From contig BCJC01000002.1 in NCBI GenBank assembly GCA_001600175.1, forward strand, positions 2,019,111 to 2,083,110: a stretch of DNA of 64,000 bases, given 5' to 3'. Below the pieces are notes generated by a model. That model was not told the origin of the DNA, did not search any database, and saw only the letters and a program-made list of their open reading frames with translations. The translations under genes were made by a program, and so were the position numbers. The DNA comes from Erythrobasidium yunnanense (Eukaryota > Basidiomycota > Cystobasidiomycetes > Erythrobasidiales > Erythrobasidiaceae). Numbering within the stretch: position 1 is the stretch's first letter; the number at the start of each line of letters is the position of its first letter. Positions 22,828-34,637 of this stretch are shown here, in pieces.

Positions 22828-24665
22828 CTAAATTTGTCTGGGTGAGGTGTAGACCCCTAGTCGGGCTTTCTTTGGCTTGGTCGGCACCTCAGAATTGTTC
22901 TCTCTTCTCTGCTCTTCAGGACGGTCTATGACGCTTGGTAAAGAGGTAGTCTCCGGACTGGCAGGCGGCGTAGCTGCTTTCGTATCTGCCACATGTCCCC
23001 ATTCTGGCGGGAGGACAGTTCCATTCTTTTGCATTCTCTTGACTATCACACCCACGGTGATAGGTCCGAGGAGTGTAGTAACAATAATTGCCCAGATTGT
23101 AATGTAGAAAAGATCATTTGGCATAAGAGCTGGCGAGTTGACTTGCGCCAGGTTCGCAATTAGAAGGGATATCTCGCCTCTTGCTACCATAGCTGATCCG
23201 AGGAGAAGACTGACTGGCCACAGACTAGGCTTCGCGGTCGAAGGGGAAGACGGCGGAAAGGAGGTCGTTGCATGATCCTCCTCTTCCTGGGCAGCAGTGC
23301 GGCTCTTACGTGACTTTATTGACCTAGTAGGTGGTGCTTTCTTTCCTTTTGACCTTCTGAGCTTTGTAAACTGATGGTCGAACAGCACGAATGCCCCAAC
23401 TACGAGCTTGGCCAAGGTGCTGATAACGCTGTACACGATGCCTTGCCAGGCGATTCTTCCAGTGAAGAGAGACTTGATAGGTACGGCATAGCCGACGGAG
23501 GCGAAGAACAGAGGACGAAGTACATAGCTCTGGACAGGATGAATATGGCGCTCGTAGGTTTCGGCGAAGCTTGGCGCAGCGGGCGAGATTGCTTGCAGGC
23601 TCTTCGATAGTGAAGCTAGAACTAGTCCAGCTACAAATGCGCCGAGCAGGACTGATGCTGAGGAACAATGTCTTAGCGTGTTTCCGGCTGTATCGGTACT
23701 TAGACATACTGCCAGAGAGCGATGCGACAGCAATGTAGGCCGAAGCAGTGACTAGAGCTACCAGAAGCTGCAAAACCCACATATGTTAGACAAATATCTA
23801 AGTCTCAGGCTGTCCAGCACGTACATTGTAGCTATGCAGCGCTTGAACAGAAAGGTGTGCTGGCAGTCTTCTTGTCATGTTTCCGTACAGAGGTACAATG
23901 ATGAAGCGTGTTAGGAACCATGACATTCCAAGCATCGCTATCGAAGCCAGCATAGGTCGTCCAATAGCCCAGCCTATAGCTGAAGCCTGGTCGGCTGAGC
24001 CTGTTGCCTGACCGAGAGAGACGACGACCTGCAAGAGGACTAGGCCTACTACATCATCCGTAACAGCTGCACTCGTAAGAACCGCGCCCAGCCGAGTTGT
24101 ACCAAAGCCCGCTTGCGAAATGACAGAAAATGTGGTTCCAAGGGATGTTGCGGAAAGAGCTGCGCCAGCAGTAAAGGCTTGAAGTAGAGTAAAGCCGAAA
24201 GCAAGATGTAGGAGGATTAGAGAAAGCAGGATCGGGGCCAGTATACCGGTTACAGCGACAGCGAAGGAAAGACCCAGGTTGCTCTTCGCTAAAGCTAGGT
24301 TCGTACTTAGGCCACCTTTATCAATACTTGTGAGCCAGGGAGCCGCTGTAAAATTCTGCTGCCTACCTTCTAGTACCAGGATTATCAGACCCAAGTACCC
24401 AACGGCCGTGAAGGTAGACTCCCAATCATTCTCCAGTATACCGGCCAAGGGCGTTCCATAGATCAGGCCTACGAAGAGCTCGCCTGCATTATACGACTTA
24501 TGAGCAAGCAGACCGAAAAGAGCGGAGTTATGGCCAACCTAGGATGCCAACATTAGCGAGCCAGTCCAGCGCGATTCGTGCAGCATTAAGGAAGACAAAG
24601 AAGCCTGATAGAACGAGGATCTGTACCAGGCTTGGCTCGTGGTAAGGCAAGAAGTCGGCGTTCAT
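22828..24665 (-). CDS. Na+(K+)/H+ antiporter, CPA2 family
   Basis: Four exons: 24665-24539, 24483-23825, 23767-23710, 23651-22828; about 555 residues. A membrane protein with around a dozen hydrophobic helices. Seen: an N-terminal half with ALSATSLGTTFSVIS and the ion-binding helix AAVTDDVVGLVLLQVV, whose paired Asp residues mark electrogenic CPA2 exchangers; then LLGAFVAGLVL, RPLFFASVGYAVP and, near the C-terminus, SAMVARGEISLLIA and a last helix (IIVTTLLGPITVGVIV). The cytosolic tail is short and Pro/Ser-rich. An acidic/basic loop of about 60 residues (KGKKAPP...) sits between helices. Fungal relatives act at plasma membrane or endosome; the location here is unknown. The first intron uses an unusual GTTGGC donor. 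It diverges from the F-box gene over 142 bases. Confidence 0.9.
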
Positions 24666-24807
24666 CGCTGCATGTGCTTCGGCCTGCAGGTAAGGCTCCG
24701 TGTCGTATTATTGTGGCCTGTCAACCTTTCTTGGAGTCCAAGTAGCGTCAATCGCAGCAGCAGCAGATGTAGGTTATCTTCCTTCTTGTCAATCCAGATT
24801 CGCGAAA

Positions 24808-26951
24808 ATGGAGGGAAAGAGAAAGCGCCTAAATGACGGTCTCGCTTCTTCTCGTCGTCGCAGCATCGCTAGAAATCCTGCAAAGATGGCGCAAGATTCC
24901 TCAAAAGATACCTCGAAATGCATGCTCCTCAAGCTCCCTGCTGAACTTCATCTGGCCATTCTGCGCTTCTTGCGACCCCGAGATGTCCTCAGGTTCGGGA
25001 CGTGCTGCAAGGAAATGCTCGAAATCGCTCGTTCGGATGACGTATGGCGGGACAGAGTGCAAGATATCGTGCGAACTCATCTCGTCACTGGCGCTGGAAC
25101 GACCGATCGTACCTGGTCAACCTCCGCTGATGCCGATGTCTATACGGCACATGTCAAACCGCTCCTCAGCACGTCCGCTCGCTATCTAGGTGAATTCGCA
25201 CGAGACTCATATCATTATTTGATCAAAGCTCAGCCGGTTTGCGTGCAGGATGGTGGGCCAGTACGGCAACCTATCGAGGCCGATTGTTTCGCATATCGCT
25301 GCGGCAGAAATACGATGGGACGCTCAGAATGATTGGCGAAAGCGTTCAATGCCGCAATGGCTACGTCAACAGCGGTGATACAGAACAGCCTTTACCATGG
25401 AAGCCAGAAGCAGCCATCTGGCACGGCCAACTGGCATATATGTGAGCTGCGCTTGCTATAGAATGTCCAGTACAGTACTGAACATCATATCAGGCTTCCG
25501 GAAAACCATCCATCGCCGGACGCAGGCTACTCTGTGGACGTACTGGAGCCAGTGCTCGAATACAAGCCGCTGTTCTATACCGAATTCCTTGATGCTTATA
25601 CATGTTCCAGTCTCGTAGGCAGTCCCCACGCAGACCAGCCTATCCCATTTCTCCCTATCTATCCGATACTGGCGCTTGCACATCAACGAAAGCTCAGGGA
25701 TGCCCCTGCTTCATCTGAGCGCTTTCCGCGTCGCTTGCCGGACGAAGAACCATCCTTTCCAAGCAAAGACTCCTTACGAGCGGGCGTGCTGCGATCCATC
25801 GACGAGTGGGGACAGCCTATCGACAATTTGCAAGATGCTGGAGGTCACATGCTGGCAGGCAATACCCTGACGGCCCCAGCCTTCTACTTGGAAGAGAACG
25901 ACCCAGACGGCGACGATGAGAATGAATACTACGAAGACGATGAGGAAGACCGGTATTCTGGGCTATTCGACAGCGGGGCCAATCATGCAGCACGCAGGTA
26001 CTTGTACCTGTCTGGCTTCGAGACGGCATTGCCTCTTAAAATGCGGGATGGAATATTCGGAGAGTCAGACATTTCCAGGGAAGAGCCTGAGGCCTTCTAC
26101 CCTATCCAAGGACCTTTGGTCACGGCCATCGAGCCGGCACCGACCCCGCCCGATAGGCCATTCCTAGCTGCTGATCTGCAAGGCATGTTTGTAGGCTGCT
26201 ATGCTGCTCACGGCATGGAGTTTGGCCGAATAACACTTCAGAACGTTTGGACACGCCTTCACACCGCCGACGAGGTCGCTCTCGAGCAGATCTACGATGA
26301 GGATCCCGACAATGAGAGCAATGCAGATCCCTCTGTGGCACGAGAGCCATTAGCACCTGGCTTAGAAGGCAGCATGAAGCGGCGCCGATCGATTCTCGAA
26401 TTTGTTAAGATCACGGGAGATGTGAATGTTCCTGCTGGCCAAGTCAGCTGGCTAGCCATACTGCCCAGTCAGACCTCAGTTCAGCAACCTGTCACGGACA
26501 TGCAGCAGTATCTGCAGGACCACCCGGATCCGGATCTAGATTCTCTCGTTCTACCTACCGTGATGAGGTCAGACTGGGAAGCATGGTCAAACATACCACC
26601 TACTCTTGCTCGACAGCAATATACCGGAACAATCAGTCCAAGATGGTCAGAAGGTTGCGTTCAGGCCGCCGGAAGAATAGCTTACAACGGCTTCATGGAC
26701 ACGCGGTTCATTGATGCCCAAGCGACCTTCATTCGAGAAGCAAACGGCCAGGTTGATGAAGTGAGAATAAGGTGGCCAGAACTGGTATGTCTGAAGACTT
26801 TGTACTGTCCCTCGCCTTACTGACACAGGGTGCAGGGCAAAGTCTCCTGCTACAGAAGATGCAAGATATGAAGGCTGCAGCAACGAGTGCATGCTTAGCT
26901 TCTAATCCGCGACTCAGGTACACTCGTCACCCGGCCGGTCAGAGTGACTGA
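24808..26951 (+). CDS. F-box protein, FBXO31-like
   Basis: Four exons: 24808-25189, 25249-25441, 25494-26784, 26829-26951; 662 residues. The F-box (MLLKLPAELHLAILRFLRPRDVLRFG) lies at about residues 45-85. The rest follows the FBXO31 layout: RYLGWWASTATYRGRLFRI (ligand-barrel start), an acidic low-complexity insert of about 200 residues, GMFVGCYAAHGMEFGRI, VKITGDVNVPAGQVSWLA and a final strand VRIRWPEL. FBXO31 proteins are substrate adaptors of SCF ubiquitin ligases; mammalian FBXO31 recognises damaged C-terminal amides and cyclin D1, but whether this holds here is unknown. The last exon was chosen because it keeps phase 0 and stays open for 40 codons; an acceptor 8 bases later would stop at once. 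Confidence 0.83.
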
Positions 26952-27161
26952 AAGGTATTACCTCGAGACGGCCCCGAAGTGGCCTTTTATACACTCACCG
27001 TACAGGACCAAGGAGCCTCCGCGTGACAGCAACTACGATACCTCAGCTATGCCTAGTTGTCTAGCCTTTATTGGCCTGGTCTATTGCCCTCACAGCTGTT
27101 GCGGATACCGACTATATGACCGTCTCGACAAGAGCCTAACAATCTGGTCGATATCCAAGAC

Positions 27162-28421
27162 ATGTCCCGCTGGCAGGGCATCGGACTACTCGCACTCCTC
27201 ACTCTCGTTCAAAGCATTCGACCTTCGAACGCGCTTCCCGCTTCACCAACGCAAGACATCACACAGTCTAGCACATCCACGCAGCCCGCACACGTTACTG
27301 TCAAGGTTGAGCTGCATGGTTCTGTAGCTTTGCCCTCGTTCGGATCCCTTCCTTTAGATCAGGTTGCAAAGGTCCTACCTTTCATGAATACTACTGAGCT
27401 GTCAGGAGAGGCGGAACCGGGAGGAGCAATCAATACACCCAATCAGTACCCTCCTGACGCACATGCCGATACCGATGGCGCTGGAACAGGAGATCCTGGT
27501 GACTGTCCAGACGGACATTTGCTGTCTTCTGTATCAGCTATGGCTGCCGTTTCCAAAACACAGACGGTGACTGAATATGTCGATACTGTCATCACTACCA
27601 CTACTACAATTACTTTGCCTACTCAAAGCGCCCCCTCGATCATATCTACACCAGCTTCTTTTCGGCCAACGACAGACAGGCCTTCGTGGACACCGTCTCC
27701 TTATACACAGACTTTCACTAAGTCGAAATCGAAGACTACTCAGTCTGTCAAGTCATCCCAAACCGTGACATCCTGGACGCAGGTTTTCCAGCCTACCTCT
27801 CAGGCTCAGTCAACCAAGACTTCCACAACGCGCAGTAGCACGTCCTCAAAGACGACTACATCGACTTCAACTAAGAGCACTGTAACTCAACAATCGTCCG
27901 GATCGGGAAAGCTCACGCAGTGGGACCAAGGCGTTTTAGACCAGCATAATTCGTTCAGAGCAAGATACAAGGCGCCTCCTCTGACATGGGATGCTACTCT
28001 GGCGACTACAGCGATGCAATGGGCGGAGAGGTGCGAGTGGAAGCATGATCCTGCCTTGGGCCCCCTGAAGCAAGGGCAGAATATGGACTCGGCTGCATCC
28101 TCGAACGGCAAAGCTGGCTTGACGCCTGAAGCTGTACTGAAACATTGGGTCACTGCAGAAGTAAATGACTACGACCCGAATAATCCCCAAGCCTCGCATT
28201 TCACGCAAGTCGTCTGGAAAGGAACCACTCGCGTTGGATGCGCCAGCGTCTCCTGCAACCTATCCATGTACGATCCATCTTGGTGGCCAGCAAGCTTCGT
28301 GGTATGTAATTATGCAGAACCTGGCAACATGGCCGGACAATACGCGTAAGTGCAGATGTATTCTCTCGCCTGTCCGGACGACCGGCTGACTTCTCCTGGT
28401 AGCGCGAATGTTCAGCTGTGA
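27162..28421 (+). CDS. Secreted CAP-superfamily (SCP/PR-1/Pry) protein
   Basis: Two exons: 27162-28345 and 28403-28421; 400 residues. It starts with a signal peptide (hydrophobic core GIGLLALLTLVQS). Residues about 25-240 form a Ser/Thr-rich, probably O-glycosylated stalk, including a run of Thr near residue 145 and many SS/TT/TK repeats. The CAP domain fills residues about 260-400: LDQHNSFRARYKAPPL, AMQWAERCEWKHD, LKHWVTAEVNDYD, HFTQVVWKGTTRVGCA and VVCNYAEPGNMAGQY, with the expected His and Glu residues. Yeast Pry proteins of this family bind sterols and fatty acids and export them. The usual GEN-(L/I) motif reads GQNMDS here. The last exon encodes only six residues. It is likely secreted or wall-bound, with a possible role at the host interface by analogy. 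Confidence 0.92.
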
Positions 28422-28619
28422 GACTCGACGACGATGAAGAGATGACTTTGAGGTCTGCGGACCGCGTGCTCCCGCCATCAGAAATAGCCTGAAGTTCAAT
28501 GTAGTAAGGCTAAGAGTACAACCCGTAATGTGAAGCTAGCTTCGAGTAAACAACGAGAACAAACTTGCCAACTACTTACTACGAAAAGGGAAATAAACGA
28601 GGGATATAGCATGAGATTG

Positions 28620-31600
28620 CTATTGCAAACGAATCTTGGGCGCGGCGCCTTGCTGCAGTAGAGTAGAGGGCACATGCCATGAGCGAGTCGTCATGTGCTC
28701 ACGGCCTGTCTGCGAAAAATAGTCTTTCGATGACACGCTTCCGTCTTTGTGTGCATGAAAGGTTGACGAATAGGCTTGATTAGTTATCTTGGGGAATTGT
28801 ACGTGTGCTGCCTGACGACATGACAATAAGCTGGGAACCATAGCATGCTGCTAGCCGACCTACGTTCGGATCTTGAGTATCCCAGCCTGGAGCCGTGAAG
28901 GTGCTCCAGCCGCCAGTGGCTGGTGCTTCGATAGAACGGGAGGACTCTTTGCGGTGTCGCGAATAATTTTGTAGGCTGGTCCAACCAGCGTGGGCATTGT
29001 AAGTACCGTTGGTAGTAGGAGAAGCCAGTTGAAGCTCCCGGCCAGGGCCCTGCAGTGCAGCGTTTGCACGTTCCTCTGCGTCTTGCCTTTCCACAATGAT
29101 GTTAGCATCTCCGCCAGGCATCCATTCGGGATCGTGACTTCTTGCAATCTCTCTTAGTCGAAGTACGGCTTTTTCGCAGTTTGGCTGAGTACCATATAGA
29201 TCTAGCTTGCCTGGCAGGTCGAGCGATTCTGCGATTTCGACTTGAATTTTCGCAAAGTCATTGGACTTGATAGCTAGGCGGACATTGCCTAGGACTTCCT
29301 CTGGTACGTGCACAATGTAGATTGGTAGACCTGTGCCTTCTTGGATCCACAAATTGCCTTGCGGCCTAGCCTTTGGTAACGCAGCTGTCGAATTACCGCG
29401 ACAACCTTCTTCCATAGCCCAATTCTCGATCATAGCATTCACTGCTGGGTCAGAAAGAAATTTCCATGTGGGAAGTATGTTTTTAATCCGCCCGACAATA
29501 TATTTCAGTGCATCTTCTGCTCGCTGTGCGTGGCCATAGATGAAGATGGTATGCGAAAGTCCCCTAGCCTCTCTTTGACTGACTACTTCCAAGTGAGTGT
29601 GAGTGACGGCGGACACATAGTGTACATATTCGTTCTGTGTACCAATTATTTTGACCAGGTACTTGGCGTCACTCGGCAACTGCACATGGTACTTCGGATG
29701 CTCTCCCTGGCAGATTGTGTGAGCACATGCATAAGATTTTGGTACGATGCATTACAGAATGACTTACCGAGCTCTTGATATAGAAACCAGTACCCCCTGT
29801 GTAATGTGGAATCTCTCGCATAGGAGCGGCAGGCGAAGTACTCCTTTGGTACAACAGATCTTGGGGAGGGAAGACAGCCTCTTCGAGACTAGATGGAGGT
29901 TCTGGAAGACCAGCCGTCCATGTTTCCACAAGCACATTTGCATTTGCAGGGCTGTTATCGACTCCACAGCTCCATCCAGGTTCGAGCTTCTGGGGCTTTG
30001 CTTCTACCTGATCCGTATCCTCATCCCATCCAACGAGACTGGCAGACGGCCCGATATCGTCCGACGAAGACAGTGGAACTTGTAGACCTAGACTAAGCAT
30101 CGCGTCTGCAACTCGAAGTAGAGCTTTTTCGTTGCTACCTCTTAGACGAAGGCGCAAGTCTTCTCTGCCATTCTTCCAAAGCTCGTCAAGATCTTGCCAC
30201 TCGTGCGCTTCTTCTGCTTGAGCCATGTAGCCGGTCTTAATATGATAGTCTGGATCGCTTGTCTCCACTGGGGGCAGGACCATGTATTCGACAGGCTCAA
30301 TGTCCGATTCGATGTCTGTTTCTGCATGCTTGTACTTGTATACTTCTGCGACCTCAAGCAGAAGCTTGTGGAGCTGGCTATCCCACACAGCGACAATGTC
30401 GACTTGGTCGACTTGCGCGACTTGCGACGCCTTTCGGTATTTGTCGCATAAGGAGAGATCTTGAAAGGTCAGGCGAGATTCATTGGGTAGCCGTACGCGA
30501 TTATAGTGGTAGCTTGTGATCCCTAGCTCCGAGAGACCGTGAAATTTGCAGAGAATATTGAAAAGCTTTAGGGCAATCGACAGGTCATGCCTCTCCTGCG
30601 AGTTTGCAACGGGATTGTGCGAGCTCAGGATATAAAACTCCCTTAAATCCGGATTTCGAGGCACCATGACAGAGGACATGGCTACCACGCCACTGATAGA
30701 TCGTATGAGATTCATGTTCCGACCCCGTCTACCAACGAGCCGGCCTCTGTGGGGATGAGATGGCAATCTCCATGAAATCGAGTTCTGCGGAGTGCGGAGT
30801 CTCGCATAGAAGCGCAACTCCTCCAAAGTAGGCGATGGCGCGTTGTCTGCACTTTCGGGAGAAACAGATGGCGATAGCGGAGTTGTGCACTGAGCATGAC
30901 CGTCTTGTTGACCATCGCGTGTTGCCCGCCCTGTGCCTGAAGTGACGAGGTGTACTGACTTCCAAAGGCTCTCAGCGCCGAGTTCGGTTACCGCCTCGTC
31001 GCGTGCTAACTTGTCGACTTGCGCAGCTACCGAGTCTACTTGTTTGACGGAGCCGTCTGAATCCGGGACAGCAGACGAAGTCCCGTTAACGGTGTCTTCA
31101 ACGACCTTGATCTCAGAAGCTGGAGTGACGCGATCGAGCAGATGTTGAAATGTGTCGTGAGTCGCTTCGTTTCGCTCCATTTCTTTAGTATGTGATTGCA
31201 CTTCATGTGCCGTTCTGATTGCTGCAACGACCACAGCTATCTTCGTAGCTACGCTACGTCGCTGCCACAGTTTGCTATCGCGATGTTGCAGGAAGATTTG
31301 CTGCAGATTGGATGGTAGAGGCGAGAGATCTTCGCCGTTGACGATATTACCCGGCAAAAGCGTAAGAATGCGAAGACTATCGTAAGCCACTTGAACATTC
31401 ACTGCATCGCTGTCGTGCAGAATGAGATAGTGATCATCGTCTGTGATCTCTTCGAGCGGAACTTCATCGCGAAGAGCCATGATCGGAGCAAGTCCGACTT
31501 TGGTGACTTTGAAGCGTTTCGATGATTGTCCCTCATCAGCAGACTTCTGGATTTCCTCTGTCTGCTCCATATCTGCCTCGCACTCAGGGAGAGTATTAAT

Positions 31601-34096
31601 ACGCTCCTCCGCGTATGTATTGGCTTGCTGTGACGTTAAGGACTGCCGATGTTAGCGAGTTATACCTTAATCAGCTCCGATATGCATGAGCGTCACAAAA
31701 CAGCCCACATACCTGATGGCTGATATGTTCTTGACTCTCGATACAAGCATTAGTATTCTTCACGTCAGTGGTGATCCAGCCAAAGCCGACTTCGTTCGGA
31801 TTAGGCGATGCGGTATCAGGCTTCGTGAGACTTGAGTGAGCCAACTTTCCGTTTCTAGGTAGTTCCGCTGAACCTAGTGAGTCGACCTGCAGCAAAACGT
31901 TAGCAAGACGATCGGAAGCAATGACATACAAAACCTCACACTCGCTGGAACTGTCTGATCTTGTTTTACTTCTGAAGCTTGTGACCAGCTCCCACTGTCC
32001 TTGAAGCCATGCGGCACCTCCTGCTGTTCCTTGTTCTGCAGTCCTAATACCTCTTCCTGCCACCCACCGTATTTGTACGCCTCTGTCAGCTTTCTGACGA
32101 CCATTTGGAGACGCTCCGGCGGATGATTACCCTTCAGGCGATCTTTTTGTCTCATGATGCCATCTCTGACCTCCTGCTCAATGGGACCCAACGCCATACT
32201 TCTGCCAGATAGCTCATCTTGCCATTGGGTGATGCGTAGGAAAATGGACATCGCTCTTCTGACGAAATCTATTTTGCTTTCAGATTTGTCGGTGAACACG
32301 AGCATCTCGTCGCCTTCTTTGTCCCACGATATGGAATCCACGCACAGAACATCGAAGACTCCCCCCAAACTCTGGCTCTCGCGGGCACGCCGGCAGATGT
32401 ATCTCATAATGTTCCATGGTATATGCACGCTCAATGAGGGCTGTTGAGGGCTTTTTTGCGCCTCCTGGACGTTGTCGCGCTGCGCTGATGTGATTACAGC
32501 GGCCTGCGATGGAATCAGCTGCTCTACTGCCTCTTTTAACTGGCGTCCAATGTTGATGAGCCAAGTATCGGGGATCGGCCTCGATAGATGAGGACCTCGG
32601 ATTTGCTTCAGTATTCTCAGATCGTCTTCCGATAGCTGAAAGTCTCGAGATCCTGTTGTATATGCAGGAATACTGCACCGGGCAAGTATTGCCAGAGTTC
32701 TCCGCGCAACTTCCAGATGTCTATCGTTCAGTCCAGAATATGTGTGTAAACGAAGGAAATAATTCTCGATGTATGCTCGTTTCAGGCCGAGAAGTCTTTC
32801 GAAGTCTTTGATGAGCGGTCCGAATCGAGCTACTAGCGGGGGGCTCAACGGGATGGAGAGAGAGCCGAAGTATTGACGCTGTGGCTTTGCCTGTTGCGGG
32901 GGCGAGGCTTGCTCTGGTACATACCTACCGTTGTGCAGATTAGGTGGGGACATCGACAAGGCGGGTGCAATGGTAGGTAGAGCCTGCTCCTGCAAAGGTT
33001 CCGCTGACCGAGCAACCTTGACATTGGCTTGAGGAGGGACGAGAGATGGTTCTGTAACCGGAAGTCTCCCATGACCATGCACACCAGAGGATGTCGAAGG
33101 TCCAACTAGAGCTGGAACAGGTTTTGGTGCTTGTTGAGCCGAAGTAGGAGGTGAGAAGGGTGGAAGAGGAGTATTGTGCTGATGCTCGGGAAAGCCATTT
33201 GCATGGATAGAGGATGTGCTGGAAGGAACACCTTGAAGCTTTTGAAGGATATCCGCTGCATTCTCCTGCTTGTTCAACGGTGCACAATTCTGGTCCAACC
33301 ATTCTCTGATTTCCTTCTCTATACCTTGCACATCTGCAGCGGGACCATCCATGAGAATATACCATTCCGCTGATGGAGGTGTCTTGAGCTTGAGATTGAC
33401 ACGATCTTCGTACCGAGGATCGTTCTCGAGGCGACATACGAGACGTGAGAGTGAGGCTGTCATTGCATCTGATTTGTCGAATGAAGGTGGGAGTGTAATA
33501 GTTCTAGTTATATCCGATTCAGGAAGTGTACTCGTACTTGCTGTTATTGTCGTTGCTGCAGTGTTTCTCGCAGGACAAGCTGATGTTTGCTGAATAGGAG
33601 TCGACATTTCCCAGCCTGAAGCTGTGTCGATGCCGGCGACGGGAATCTCCCATCCATTACTGTTGCTGTTTGACATACTAGCTTCGAGAGCTGGTTTGCA
33701 AGAGATTGAGATAGGTGGAGAGGCAAGACGCGTCGGACCATTTGTCCAAGTTTGACGAGACTGGGATTTTGGAGAAGCTGGAAAGTCTTCCTTTCCGATT
33801 GGCATAGGATGTGAAGCAGTGCTTCTTTTGAAAGCTGTGGATGTTGTAGACGGAGGTCTCGCTGGAGCTTGCATGACGCTCGTCGAACCAGCTGGATTTC
33901 TGGCCGAATAGGATGGGACGGGCGATTTGTTGCTGCTTCCGGCGTATGAACCAGAATGACTGCTTCCTGCTCGCCCGAATTGCGCTACCGACTGCTTCAG
34001 CCTGGCTGCCTCTAACAGATTCGGCGCCTGCTCCTCCTCTGGCTTCGCTTGCGCTGGATCCCAGGCAGCCCACGCCGCCTCCACTGCAGACTGCAT
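28620..34096 (-). CDS. Large KH-like RNA-binding protein (1746 residues)
   Basis: Five exons: 34096-31940, 31886-31713, 31642-29768, 29706-28864, 28811-28620. The three long open stretches look like separate genes, but phase-0 introns of 52-70 bases join them into one chain. Residues 1-330 are Ser/Pro/Gln-rich. A KH-like motif with a GRRGRN loop lies in HRGRLVGRRGRNMNLIRSIS, roughly residue 1080; a second hydrophobic KH-like unit with LVKIIGTQNEYV lies near residue 1410 and a third candidate with VRLAIKSNDF follows it. A Gly/Ser-poor helical part (LKRAYIENYFLRLH) lies before. I do not recognise a named orthologue; yeast YLL032C, a KH protein found with ribosomes, is the closest idea. It is probably a cytoplasmic RNA binder. 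The last intron (donor GTAGGT, 28863-28812) is inferred; without it the protein ends at 28780. Confidence 0.75.
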
Positions 34097-34637
34097 GTCT
34101 TCAAGAAGATACGCTGTCTGACTCGTAAGCGTTTTTGACCTTGATCAGAGTGCGATGGGGTCACGACACGCCGGCGGTTGGAGCTGCCTTCGGAACTGCT
34201 TGTCGAACAGGGACGGCGAGCAGGTCGAGAGATAGGTACAGATAGACAGTGTGGTGCTGAACCAGTCCGAAGGCAATGCGGTACCGTGCAGCCAGATGCG
34301 ACGCTAGCTAGATCCAGACGACGAGCCGGGCTCTTTTGGCGACATCTGGTAGCTTTTAGCTTCACAGGAGCATTGTGGGATTTGGGTATTCAGATTGTTG
34401 AAAGAGACAGGCTGCTACTTAAGCGCTCATAACTCGCTGTCAAGTCAAATCGGCTTTTGGCATTGAATGCGATCAAAGAAGTGTGAACAGCATGCAACCG
34501 CAATGAACAACAGCAGATCACTGTAGGCTAGCAAACTTACCTACAAGCTACGATCGAAGCGAAATTGCATACTTTCCTGGATCTCTGTCATTCGAACAGT
34601 CTGCAATCTCGGTAGATAGCTCAACGTCCGTTCACCT
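34097..34637. promoter_or_regulatory. Intergenic stretch upstream of the KH-like gene
   Basis: About 540 bases between the start of the KH-like gene and the stop of the zinc-module gene, both on the minus strand. The frame just upstream of the KH-like start codon stays open for a few codons (AYLLED before the Met), so an additional short 5' exon is possible. Nothing else seen. Confidence 0.4.

Noticed and set aside
31570-31642. ATG at 31570 as the start of a separate gene
   Set aside because: The frame continues upstream through a good acceptor (ATCGGCAG) and joins in phase to the next exon; treated as one long gene.
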